This document shows positions 46,431 to 56,179 of a stretch of DNA of 64,000 bases, piece by piece. The stretch is from Axinella damicornis (Eukaryota > Porifera > Demospongiae > Axinellida > Axinellidae), in NCBI GenBank assembly GCA_963931865.1, contig OZ007515.1, positions 7,641,685-7,705,684 on the forward strand, read 5' to 3'. The notes beneath the pieces were generated by a model. The model ran no database searches, was not told where the DNA came from, and saw nothing but the letters and a program-made list of their open reading frames with translations. Position numbers and translations under genes: made by a program. How positions within the stretch are numbered: position 1 is the stretch's first letter; every line of letters starts with the position of its first letter.

Positions 46431-49400
46431 GTAGAGCCAGGTAGAGTCAGGTAGAGCAGAGGTAAAGTCAGGTATAGCAGAGGTAGAGCCAGGTAGAGCA
46501 GAGGTAGAGCTGAGGTAGAGCCAGGTAGAGCAGAGGTAGAGCCAGGTAGAGCAGAGGTAGATCCAGGTAGAGCCAGGTAGAGCAGAGGTAGAGCCAGGTA
46601 GAGCAGAGGTAGAGCCAGGTAGAGCAGAGGTAGAGCCAGGTAGAGCCAGGTAGAGCAGAGGTAGAGCCAGGCAGAGCAGAGGTAGAGCCAGGTAGAGCAG
46701 AGGTAGAGCAGAGGTAGAGCCAGGTAGAGCAGAGGTAGAGCAGAGGTAGAGCAGAGGTAGAGCCAGGGAAAGCAGAGGTAGAGCCAGGTAGAGCAGAGGT
46801 AGAGCCAGGTAGAGCCAGGTAGAGCAGAGGTAGAGCCAGGTAGAGCAGAGGTAGAGCCAGGTAGAGCAGAGGTAGAGCAGAGGTAGAGCCAGGTAGAGCA
46901 GAGGTAGAGCAGAGGTAGAGCCAGGTAGAGCAGAGGTAGAGCCAGGTAGAGCAGAGGTAGAGCCAGGTAGAGCCAGGTAGAGCAGAGGTAGAGCCAGGTA
47001 GAGCAGAGGTAGAGCCAGGTAGAGCAGAGGTAGAGAAGAGGTAGAGCCAGGTAGAGCAGAGGTAGAGCAGAGGTAGAGCCAGGTAGAGCAGAGGTAGAGC
47101 CAGGCAGAGCAGAGGTAGAGCCAGGTAGAGCCAGGTAGAGCATAGGTAGAGCAGAGGTAGAGCCAGGGAGAGCAGAGGTAGAGCAGCGGTAGAGCCAGGT
47201 AGAGCAGAGGTAGAGCCAGGTAGAGCAGAGGTAGAGCCAGGTACAGCAGAGGTAGAGCCAGGTAGAGCAGAGGTAGAGCAGAGGTATAGCAAGGTAGAGC
47301 AGAGGTAGAGCAGAGGTAGAGCCAGGTAGAGCAGAGGTAGACCAGAGGTAGAGCCAGGTAGAGCAGAGGTAGAGCAGAGGTAGAGCCAGGTAGAGCAGAG
47401 GTAGAGCCAGGTAGAGCAGAGGTAGAGCCAGGTAGAGCCAGGTAGAGCAGAGGTAGAGCAGAGGTAGAGCCAGGTAGAGCAGAGGTAGAGCAGAGGTAGA
47501 GCCAGGTAGAGCAGAGGTAGAGCCAGGTAGAGCAGAGGTAGAGCCAGGTAGAGCAGAGGTATATAGAGCCAGGTAGAGGCAGGTAGAGCAGAGGTAGAGC
47601 CAGGTAGAGCAGTGGTAGAGCCAGGTAGAGCAGAGGTAGAGCCAGGTAGAGCAGAGGTAGAGCCAGGTAGAGCAGAGGTAGATCCAGGTAGAGCCAGGTA
47701 GAGCAGAGGTAGAGCCAGGTAGAGCAGAGGTAGAGCCAGGTAGAGCAGAGGTAGAGCCAGGTAGAGCCAGGTAGAGCAGAGGTAGAGCCAGGCAGAGCAG
47801 AGGTAGAGCCAGGTAGAGCAGAGGTAGAGCAGAGGTAGAGCCAGGTAGAGCAGAGGTAGAGCAGAGGTAGAGCAGAGGTAGAGCCAGGGAAAGCAGAGGT
47901 AGAGCCAGGTAGAGCAGAGGTAGAGCCAGGTAGAGCAGAGGTAGAGCAGAGGTAGAGCCAGGTAGAGCAGAGGTAGAGCCAGGTAGAGCAGAGGTAGAGC
48001 AGAGGTAGAGCCAGGTAGAGCAGAGGTAGAGCAGAGGTAGAGCCAGGTAGAGCAGAGGTAGAGCCAGGTAGAGCAGAGGTAGAGCCAGGTAGAGCCAGGT
48101 AGAGCAGAGGTAGAGCCAGGTAGAGCAGAGGTAGAGAAGAGGTAGAGCCAGGTAGAGCAGAGGTAGAGCAGAGGTAGAGCCAGGTAGAGCAGAGGTAGAG
48201 CCAGGCAGAGCAGAGGTAGAGCCAGGTAGAGCCAGGTAGAGCATAGGTAGAGCAGAGGTAGAGCCAGGTAGAGCAGAGGTAGAGCAGCGGTGGAGCCAGG
48301 TAGAGCAGAGGTAGAGCCAGGTAGAGCAGAGGTAGAGCCAGGTACAGCAGAGGTAGAGCCAGGTAGAGCAGAGGTAGAGCAGAGGTAGAGCCAGGTAGAG
48401 CAGAGGTAGAGCAGAGGTAGAGCCATGTAGAGCAGAGGTAGAGCCAGGTAGAGCAGAGGTAGAGCAGAGGTAGAGCCAGGTAGAGCAGAGGTAGAGCAGA
48501 GGTAGAGCCAGGTAGAGCAGAGGTAGAGCCAGGTAGAGCAGAGGTAGAGCCAGGTAGAGCCAGGTAGAGCAGAGGTAGAGCAGAGGTAGAGCCAGGTAGA
48601 GCAGAGGTAGAGCAGAGGTAGAGCCAGGTAGAGCAGAGGTAGAGCCAGGCAGAGCAGAGGTAGAGCCAGGTAGAGCCAGGTAGAGCATAGGTAGAGCAGA
48701 GGTAGAGCCAGGTAGAGCAGAGGTAGAGCAGCGGTAGAGCCAGGTAGAGCAGAGGTAGAGCCAGGTAGAGCAGAGGTAGAGCCAGGTACAGCAGAGGTAG
48801 AGCCAGGTAGAGCAGAGGTAGAGCAGAGGTAGAGCCAGGTAGAGCAGAGGTAGAGCAGAGGTAGAGCCAGGTAGAGCAGAGGTAGAGCCAGGTAGAGCAG
48901 AGGTAGAGCAGAGGTAGAGCCAGGTAGAGCAGAGGTAGAGCAGAGGTAGAGCCAGGTAGAGCAGAGGTAGAGCCAGGTAGAGCAGAGGTAGAGCCAGGTA
49001 GAGCAGAGGTAGAGCAGAGGTAGAGCCAGGTAGAGCAGAGGTAGAGCTGAGGTAGAGCCAAGTAGAGCAGAGGTAGAGCCAGGTAGAGCAGAGGTAGATC
49101 CAGGTAGAGCAGAGGTATATAGAGCCAGGTAGAGCAGAGGTAGAGCCAGGTAGAGCAGAGGTAGAGACAGGTAGAGCAGAGGTAGAGCCAGGTAGAGCCA
49201 GGTAGAGCAGAGGTAGAGCCAGGTAGAGCAGAGGTAGAGCCAGGTAGAGCAGAGGTAGAGCAGAGGTAGAGCCAGGTAGAGCAGAGGTAGAGCAGAGGTA
49301 AAGCCAGGTAGAGCAGAGGTAGAGCCAGGTAGAGCAGAGGTAGAGCCAGGTAGAGCAGAGGTAGAGCCAGGTAGAGCAGAGGTAGAGCCAGGTAGAGCCA

Positions 49401-51080
49401 GGTAGAGCAGAGGTAGAGCCAGGTAGAGCAGAGGTAGAGCCAGGTAGAGCAGAGGTAGAGCCGAGGTAGAGCCAGGTAGAGCAGAGGTAGAGCCAGGTAG
49501 AGCAGAGGTAGAGCCAGGTAGAGCAGTGGTAGAGCATAGGTAGAGCCAGGTAGAGCAGAGGTAGAGCCAGGTAGAGCAGAGGTTGGCCAGGTAGAGCCAG
49601 GTAGAGCAGAGGTAGAGCCAGGTAGAGCAGAGGTAGAGCCAGGTAGAGCAGAGGTAGAGCAGAGGTAGAGCCAGGTAGAGCAGAGGTAGAGCAGAGGTAG
49701 AGCCAGGTAGAGCAGAGGTAGAGCCAGGTAGAGCAGAGGTAGAGCCAGGTAGAGCAGAGGTAGAGCAGAGGTAGAGCCAGGTAGAGCAGAGGTAGAGCAG
49801 AGGTACAGCCAGGTAGAGCAGAGGTAGAGCCAGGTAGAGCAGAGGTAGAGCCAGGTAGAGCAGAGGTAGAGCAGAGGTAGAGCCAGGTAGAGCAGAGGTA
49901 GAGCAGAGGTAGAGCAAGGTAGAGCAGAGGTAGAGCCAGGTAGAGCAGAGGTAGAGCCAGGTAGAGCCAGGCAGAGCAGAGGTAGAGCCAGGTAGAGCAG
50001 AGGTAGAGCCAGGTAGAGAAGAGGTAGAGCCAGGTAGAGCCAGGTAGAGCAGAGGTAGAGCCAGGTAGAGCAGAGGTAGAGCCAGGTAGAGCAGAGGTAG
50101 AGCAGAGGTAGAGCCAGGTAGAGCAGAGGTAGAGGAGAGGAAGAGCCAGGTAGAGCAGAGGTAGAGCCAGGTAGAGCAGAGGTAGAGCCAGGTAGAGCAG
50201 AGGTAGAGCCAGGTAGAGCAGAGGTAGAGCCAGGTAGAGCCAGGTAGAGCAGAGGTAGAGCCAGGGAGAGCAGAGGTAGAGCCAGGTAGAGCAGAGGTAG
50301 AGCCAGGTAGAGCAGTGGTAGAGCAGAGGTAGAGCCAGGTAGAGCAGAGGTAGAGCCAGGTAGAGCAGAGGTAGAGCAGAGGTAGAGCCAGGTAGAGCAG
50401 AGGTAGAGCAGAGGTAGAGCCAAGTAGAGCAGAGGTAGAGCCAGGTAGAGCAGAGGTAGAGCCAGGTAGAGCCAGGTAGAGCAGAGGTAGAGCAGAGGTA
50501 GAGCCAGGTAGAGCAGAGGTAGAGCAGAGGTAGAGCCAGGTAGAGCAGAGGTAGAGCAGAGGTAGAGCCAGGTAGAGCAGAGGTAGAGCCAGGTAGAGCA
50601 GAGGTAGAGCCAGGTAGAGCAGAGGTAGAGCCAGGTAGAGCCAGGTAGAGCAGAGGTAGAGCCAGGTAGAGCAGAGGTAGAGCCAGGTAGAGCAGAGGTA
50701 GAGCAGAGGTAGAGCCAGGTAGAGCAGAGGTAGAGCCAGGTAGAGCAGAGGTAGAGCAGAGGTAGAGCCAGGTAGCTAGAGCAGAGGTAGAGCTAGGTAG
50801 AGCAGAGGTATATAGAGCCAGGTAGAGGCAGGTAGAGCAGAGGTAGAGCCAGGTAGAGCAGAGGTAGAGCCAGGTAGAGCAGTGGTAGAGCAGAGGTACA
50901 AATGGAGTTTAAGACCAGTTAAACGGAGTTAATTGGGGGGACATACTCTTGGCCAAGCATGCGCAGTATACTTCCCGCCTTTCTTGCTGTGGCTCAGTTG
51001 TGCGGCTACCTGTCCAGTTCTTCTCCAGCGTTTTTCTCCAGTCCTGACCTCGTTCGGCTGACGTACACTATTCACCAGGC

Positions 51081-51503
51081 ATGGCATCTACCTCAGGCAG
51101 CGCTGCCCCACCACAGGGGCCCCCTATCACACCCGGACCTCGCGCAGACGCCGGTAAGCAGTAAGCTCACCGTACCCGTATTAGCATCTGCCAGCCTACA
51201 GGGCTACAGCCAACTCAGATTGCTCCGCTGGGTATTAGCTAACCTGCCGCGGGCCTACGGCTCGAGAAGCACGGGGGCACATCGACTTATAACAAGCAAG
51301 CCGCGGGCCTATGGCTCGAGGAGCACGGGAGCGCCAACTTCAGTTTGGCAAGCCAGCCGCGGGCCTTTGGCTCGAGATCAGCCAACCTGTACTCATGCCA
51401 AACCGTGATAGCAGATGGCTCCGAGCTGGAACCACATTAGCTGCCAGCGGCGGGCCGCAGGCTCGAGAGTCCCCACCTGTACTATCCGTACCGTGGTTGC
51501 AAG

Positions 51504-51581
<78 letters not shown>

Positions 51582-53018
51582 AACGCTGCTCTCTACCAGC
51601 CCAAGCCGTCCACATTTAATTTGCTGAGTCCCTAAGGCTCAAGAACTGCCAGGGGTGCTCACTGCCAGCCAGCTGCGGGCCCTAGGCTCGAGATCAGCCA
51701 ACTGGAAACTGGCCAATAACCCTAAGGTCAGCCTACATGGAGCAGGCCTCAGCTTATGAGCAGCGCGACAAGCCTAACATGCCAGGGGAGCACTGCAATG
51801 GAATCATAAATAGTCCGTTGTCTAGACACACCACTAGCCCAAGCGAGTCCACAGCCCTAGGAACTATAGTCAGGGACAGCTCCCTGCCAGCTAACCCAGA
51901 TTAGATAAATGCTCCTCCTGTCTCTCCCCTCCTAACCTACAGCACCCACTCCAGCTATACCTACGCCTCCAACCACAGCCATAATGGGGATAACCCCGCC
52001 TGCATCTGCCCTGGCTCATGTGGCCTTGATACAGAACCCGGCAACCCGACCACCTCCGCTGATACCAATTACGCAAACACCGGCCCACATCCCCGCCTCT
52101 TCCCTACAGCTAAACACTCAGCCCAACCCCTTCTTGGCAACTGCTCTCCCCACCCAGGCAGCGTCGCTGCAGCCCCAGATGGGCGCGTGCCCGGCACTTC
52201 CTCTGGAAGCCAATGCCGCCAGCCTTCTCATGGGGACTGGTACCTGCCCTCTCCCTGAACCCATCCGTAAAAAGATACTCAACCTGGAGTACATTGATAT
52301 GGCGGACCTCCGTCCCGATGCTTGGCTAGTCCCGTCTGATCCAGATGGAGATTGTACCCTCCAGAAATTCTTCCGCCGTCGCAAACAGCCTGTCACTGAT
52401 TTTACCATGTGGGTACAGTGCTACTCATCTATGGTGACAGTGCTTGTGGAGGCTTACCCTCAATACATCAACCATCTCCTAGCCTATCTGTCCACCATTG
52501 CTAGTAAAAGTTCCAACAGCAGCCTCAACTGGGTAGCCTACGACTCTGCTTACCGTCGCAAGGCAGCCAGTATTAAATCCCTGTGCTGGGGCATAATTGA
52601 TGTAACACTGTATGCGACGTGGTTCTCCAGCCATGGACAGGAGCCATCCTGCTCCCACTGCCTAAGCGCTGAGCACACATCCAGCTACTGCCCCAGTACC
52701 CCCTTCCTCGGGCAATGCTATGAACCCCCTGCCTGGACTCCAGTCCCACATGTACAAAAGGCCGCAGCAACCCAGTCCCTGGCAGCAGTCATTCCTCAGG
52801 CAGCCATATCCCACGGCCGGGAGCCTTGCGGGAAGTTTAATGCACGGGGAGGCCCCAATTGCCCCCATAACCCCTGCAGGTATGACCACCGGTGCAAGTC
52901 ATGCGAGGGGCCTCACCCAGCCTCTCATTGTCCGCACATCCAACGCAAGCGGCCTCCCTTGCAGTTCCAACAACACATGCCACTTGCCAAATTTAGGAAG
53001 CCATATGGCTCGTTCTAG
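51081..53018 (+). CDS. gag: retrotransposon Gag, spliced (two exons)
   Basis: Proposed structure: exon 1 51081-51153 (24 codons plus one base, starting MASTSGSAAPPQGPP) and exon 2 51943-53018. Joining them keeps the frame and gives a 382-residue protein. Exon 2 alone is open from an ATG at 51984 (344 residues). The N-terminal half is proline- and threonine-rich. The C-terminal half carries zinc-binding motifs: a CX2CX4HX4C knuckle (CSHCLSAEHTSSYC, residues ~261-274 of the spliced form), a CCCH-like cluster (C320, C331, C336, H340) and CX2CX3HX4C (C342 to C354). The combination of an FN phrase, CRYDH and CKSC...H...C is typical of YR-element Gag proteins that package element RNA. It ends with TAG at 53016-53018, 306 bp before the RT frame's ATG. 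Confidence 0.75.
51246..51693 (+). repeat. GC-rich CTCGAG motif repeats in the gag intron
   Basis: Five copies of a 22-bp motif of the form GCSGCGGGCC..NGGCTCGAGA start at 51246, 51300, 51356, 51447 and 51672. A decayed form lies near 51627-51645. The first three are spaced 54-56 bp. Each carries a CTCGAG palindrome. They could be internal promoter elements, recombination sites or protein-binding sites of the element; the sequence does not say which. Confidence 0.75.
51507..51591 (+). repeat. 61-base poly-C run followed by (CA)n
   Basis: C at every position 51507-51567, then alternating CA. The overlapping polyproline and polyglycine frames are artefacts. Confidence 0.95.
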
Positions 53019-53250
53019 CCATCTCACTCCAGCCACGTAGCTACACCCAAACTGTCCTCTATCAATATCTCCATATTATTCTATCCATTTCCCAAGGTCT
53101 GTACCTTCCAGAACATATATATTGATGTATCCTCATGCAGGCTAGGATACCCATCCTCCGCCATCAGGCGTGACATTGTACTTCATATGCTGCATTCTGC
53201 TCAATTAAAATTAAAGTAAAATGAACCCATACAGCAGTACGTAGCATAAA

Positions 53251-53251
<1 letters not shown>

Positions 53252-53285
<34 letters not shown>

Positions 53286-53301
53286 TTCCCCCTCCTCATA
53301 G
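53252..53301 (+). promoter_or_regulatory. poly-C tract and acceptor-like site before the RT frame
   Basis: 34 consecutive C, then TTCCCCCTCCTCATAG, which resembles a 3' splice site. The RT frame is open from just after it (GNPFNPIS before the first ATG). A spliced RT message could therefore start here, but I did not identify a partner donor. Confidence 0.35.
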
Positions 53302-53324
53302 GTAACCCCTTCAACCCCATCAGC

Positions 53325-55055
53325 ATGTACCGGTATACTCAACACCTCATGGCGTTGGAAAGCCTCCATCCAGTGCCAGCAATCCCGGTTGACCCCCGCC
53401 TCAGTCAAACCACCTCACCATTAAACAGTGAGGCCTGGAGAACGTGCCTGAGCAGTCACCCAGACAAAGCATTTGCACAGTACATACTCCAGGGGATAGC
53501 GGAAGGCTTCCACATTGGCTTTGACAGGGCTTGCTCCCTGAAATCAGCTAAAGGTAACATGGTCTCAGCTCGGGATCATGCGGAGGTGGTTGAAAAGTAC
53601 CTCAAGGGGGAACGAGAGGCTGGCCGAGTTCTGGGCCCCTTTGGCCCTAATGAGCTAACACTTGCAGCACACATTAGCCCTATCGGCATTATTCCAAAAA
53701 GACACCAGGACAACGCGTGGCGCCTTATTGTAGACATGTCTTCTCCAGAGGGCTTCAGTGTTAATGACGGTATCTCGCCAACACTGTCATCCCTAGAATA
53801 TATCCACATTCAGGATGTTATTAAGAAGATCATATCCCTCGGTCCGAATGCAAATCTGGCAAAAATAGATATCAAGAGTGCCTATCGTATATGCCCTGTT
53901 CACATAGACGATCGACTGCTGCTGGGAATGTCCTTCCAGGGTAAAGTATATATTGATACAGCCCTCCCATTTGGCATGCGGTCAGCCCCCAAAATTTTCA
54001 ATGCACTTGCTGATGCGCTGCTATGGATTCTAAAGCAACATGGGGTGTCAGCGTTGCTACATTACTTAGATGATTTTATTACTTTCGGTCCACCCAACAG
54101 TCCCCAATGCTCCATCAACTGCCGCATAATTTGGGGCATATGTGAACTTTTGGGCATCCCCCTGGCCATGGACAAATGTCAAGGGCCATGCTTGCTTCTG
54201 GACTACTTGGGATTTCTCCTAGACACAGTCCTAATGACAGTGTCCTTGCCACAAGACAAGCTTGAGCGACTCTCGGCACTCCTCTCTAGCTGGCTCCACC
54301 GCAAAGTGTGTACAAAACATGACCTGGACTCCCTCATTGGCCAATTGCAACATGCTTCTGCCATCATTAAACCAGGCCGATCGTTTCTCAGGCGCATGAT
54401 TATTCTATCAAAAACCAGACACCGTCCCTCTCACCCCATTCGTTTGAATCAAGGTTTCCGCTCTGACCTAACATGGTGGAGGACTTTCCTCCATCGTTGG
54501 AATGGCATAACGCTGATGTCTGCTCTAGGTATTCAAAACCCCACGTTTACGGTGACCTCTGATGCGTCAGGTTCCTGGGGTTGTGGTGCCCATTCTGGCA
54601 ACCAATGGTTTCAGCTACAGTGGAATGAAGCAGCAGCATCCAAACCCATAGCATTCTTAGAGCTCGTCCCTATTTTGATTTCAGGCCTTATCTGGGGCCG
54701 CCAGTGGGCTGGCAAGTATGTATGCTGCCGATGCGACAACCAATCTGTAGTGGATATAATTCATTCACGCTACAGTCGGGATGATGACCTGATGCACCTA
54801 TTGAGGAGTCTATTTTTCGTTGCGGCGGTTATGGGCTTCAACTTCATCCCTGTTCATGTCTCTGGCAGACATAATGACCTGGCTGACCACCTGTCACGCA
54901 ACCGTCTCTCTTTATTCAAACAGAAGGTTCCAGCCATGGCCCCCCACCCAACTCCAGTTCCCCAAGAGATATCTACCCTCCTCATCAACTCCAAAGTGGA
55001 CTGGCTATCCGAGACTTGGACCAGTTGGTTCAATTCTATTTTGAGCAAGGTCTAA
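53325..55055 (+). CDS. reverse transcriptase-RNase H of the YR retrotransposon
   Basis: A 576-residue polyprotein that copies the element RNA into DNA. RT region: IDIKSAYR (catalytic D182), LPFGMRSAPKIF (residues 214-225) and HYLDDF (catalytic D249, D250), followed by the thumb region LLDYLGFLLD. RNase H: TSDASGSWG (D413), FLELVP (E446), RCDNQSV (D471) and HNDLADHLSRN (D518/D521), so all acidic residues are present. The RT sequence style (FGMRSAP, YLDDF) is that of DIRS/Ngaro elements and not LTR or LINE types. No aspartic protease or methyltransferase is seen. The frame equals the gag frame but stops intervene. The 3' end overlaps the recombinase ORF by 40 bp. The frame is open for eight codons upstream of the ATG, so the true start could differ. 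Confidence 0.9.
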   Translation: MYRYTQHLMALESLHPVPAIPVDPRLSQTTSPLNSEAWRTCLSSHPDKAFAQYILQGIAEGFHIGFDRACSLKSAKGNMVSARDHAEVVEKYLKGEREAGRVLGPFGPNELTLAAHISPIGIIPKRHQDNAWRLIVDMSSPEGFSVNDGISPTLSSLEYIHIQDVIKKIISLGPNANLAKIDIKSAYRICPVHIDDRLLLGMSFQGKVYIDTALPFGMRSAPKIFNALADALLWILKQHGVSALLHYLDDFITFGPPNSPQCSINCRIIWGICELLGIPLAMDKCQGPCLLLDYLGFLLDTVLMTVSLPQDKLERLSALLSSWLHRKVCTKHDLDSLIGQLQHASAIIKPGRSFLRRMIILSKTRHRPSHPIRLNQGFRSDLTWWRTFLHRWNGITLMSALGIQNPTFTVTSDASGSWGCGAHSGNQWFQLQWNEAAASKPIAFLELVPILISGLIWGRQWAGKYVCCRCDNQSVVDIIHSRYSRDDDLMHLLRSLFFVAAVMGFNFIPVHVSGRHNDLADHLSRNRLSLFKQKVPAMAPHPTPVPQEISTLLINSKVDWLSETWTSWFNSILSKV

Positions 55056-56017
55056 GCTCCTCTACCCATAAAACCTATGCAACTGGCACCAAACGCTTCA
55101 ACAATTTCTGCATTTCTCACAACATTGTTGCCCCCTTCCCCCTATCCCAATCTCTACTATGCTACTATGTGGCTTACCTTGCGAAACAAGGTTTAACACC
55201 GGCTACAATAAACGTCTACCTATCTGCTCTCCGCCACGAGCAGATTGCTATAGGCTACCCCGAGCCAGCTCACTCTGCTATGCCAAAACTTAAAGTGGTT
55301 TCGAATGGAGTAGCCCGGGCGCAGGCAAAGTCAGCAGCAGCAGTTGAACGGACGAGACTCCCCATATCCCCTCTGATCTTACGCCAACTCAAATCCCTAT
55401 GGTCACCTACCCGTGATGACCCCAATACCATCATGCTATGGGCAGCCTGCACTATGGCCTTTTTTGAGTTCTTCCGTCTGGGAGAAATTACAGTTCCCTC
55501 GGAGGAAGCGTTTGATCCTTCCACCCATTTGACACCATCTGATATTGCAATTGATGACCGAGATAATCCAACACTTGTCCAGGTGTATCTCAAGGTCTCC
55601 AAAACAGATCAAGGCAGAAAGGGTATCTCTATATTCCTTGGCGAGACCAGGGATGACCTATGCCCAGTGGCAGCAATCTCGGCTTTTCTAGCCATTCGGG
55701 GTTCCTCTGCAGGTCCATTCTTTCAACTCCGGGGCTCAGCGCCACTAACCAAGGAGTTTTTTACCACACGGGTTCGATCAGCGTTATCAGCTTTGGGATA
55801 TGACTCCTCCCTCTATGCCAGCCACAGCTTTCGTATTGGTGCTGCCACTACAGCCGCGGAAAAGGGCATCGAAGACACCATCATTAAAGCTTTGGGAAGG
55901 TGGAAAAGTGACGCTTTCCAGGCCTATGTCAAAATTCCCAGAGCCCGTCTGGCATCCTTTACAGCAATTCTGAGTGCTCCAGCCACCTCTCCTGCTACCA
56001 TTCCTACGCCAGATTAG
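55016..56017 (+). CDS. tyrosine recombinase of the YR retrotransposon
   Basis: A 333-residue phage-integrase-family recombinase that integrates the circular cDNA by site-specific recombination. The N-terminal helical core-binding part includes STHKTYATGTKRF and LTPATINVYLSALR. Catalytic residues are visible in order: R154 (FFRLGE), K196 (VSKTDQ), H270 and R273 (SHSFRIGAAT), W296 (LGRWKS) and nucleophile Y304 (AYVKIPR). The ORF begins inside the RT frame, in the -1 frame relative to it, with an overlap of 40 bp. Expression therefore needs re-initiation, a separate message or -1 frameshifting. All catalytic residues are intact, so the protein should be active if expressed. Confidence 0.92.
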   Translation: MDQLVQFYFEQGLSSSTHKTYATGTKRFNNFCISHNIVAPFPLSQSLLCYYVAYLAKQGLTPATINVYLSALRHEQIAIGYPEPAHSAMPKLKVVSNGVARAQAKSAAAVERTRLPISPLILRQLKSLWSPTRDDPNTIMLWAACTMAFFEFFRLGEITVPSEEAFDPSTHLTPSDIAIDDRDNPTLVQVYLKVSKTDQGRKGISIFLGETRDDLCPVAAISAFLAIRGSSAGPFFQLRGSAPLTKEFFTTRVRSALSALGYDSSLYASHSFRIGAATTAAEKGIEDTIIKALGRWKSDAFQAYVKIPRARLASFTAILSAPATSPATIPTPD

Positions 56018-56179
56018 ACTGTAAGCACGGTCGAACACAACTGCCGGTCATGACTTTGTAGCTACTCTGCCATTCATTCTACTTGTTATGCTCTGTCACT
56101 GTAACTGTCATTAGCTGCATATAGCCATCAGCAATCATTCCTAGCCAGCCATTACGTAACCAGCAATACTGGGCCAGTC

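Larger units (their letters stand above)
8092..50897 (+). repeat. 42.8-kb two-word satellite array (S/L satellite)
   Basis: The whole interval is a head-to-tail mixture of two related words: S = GTAGAGCCAG (10 bp) and L = GTAGAGCAGAG (11 bp). Dividing length by word size gives about 4,000 words. The commonest arrangements are S-L (21 bp), S-L-L (32 bp) and S-S-L (31 bp). Minor words include GTAGAGCAAG, GTAAGAGCAGAAG, GTAGAGCTAG, GTAGAGCGGAG, GTATATAGAG and GTACATGTAGAG. The + strand is strongly purine-rich. The minus strand of the words lacks stop codons in all three frames, which creates overlapping frames up to 2,762 residues (41249-49537) made only of phrases such as LCSTWLY, ALPGSTS and LLYLALP. 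These are not genes. No unrelated insertion interrupts the array. Confidence 0.97.
29600..50897 (+). repeat. right satellite domain marked by GTATATAGAG
   Basis: From about 30 kb on, the marker GTATATAGAGCC (often followed by AGGTAGAGGCAGG) recurs, for example near 30568, 32088, 32488, 33148, 35806, 37525, 38183, 39115, 41265, 43150, 45061 and 50808. S-S tandems are more frequent than in the left half. The TAAGAGCAGAAG marker does not occur. Confidence 0.75.
51154..51942 (+). other. putative spliceosomal intron in the gag 5' region
   Basis: The donor is GTAAGC at 51154. The acceptor at 51941-51942 follows a long pyrimidine tract and a CCTAAC branch-like site (TCTCTCCCCTCCTAACCTAC then AG). 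The intron contains the 61-base poly-C run and the GC-rich motif copies, and many stops in all frames. Removal fuses an upstream ATG in frame with gag. Confidence 0.65.

Noticed and set aside
8060..50423. Dozens of long minus-strand ORFs (up to 2,762 codons) of Leu/Ser/Pro/Thr/Trp/Tyr repeats
   Set aside because: All three minus-strand frames are open because the satellite words contain no minus-strand stops. Frames change with every 31- or 32-bp block, so no single protein is maintained.
8092..50897. CRISPR-like array
   Set aside because: There are no unique spacers between the repeats, the setting is eukaryotic, and the words are contiguous.
8092..50897. Telomeric repeat
   Set aside because: The words do not resemble TTAGGG or known variants, and ordinary genes lie on both sides.
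50959..51408. 149-codon frame at the retrotransposon 5' end as a separate protein
   Set aside because: It runs through the proposed intron and the GC-rich motif repeats. The spliced gag reading uses a different frame with better signals.
51311..51627. Polyproline/polyglycine frames over poly-C at 51.5 kb
   Set aside because: They are homopolymer artefacts.
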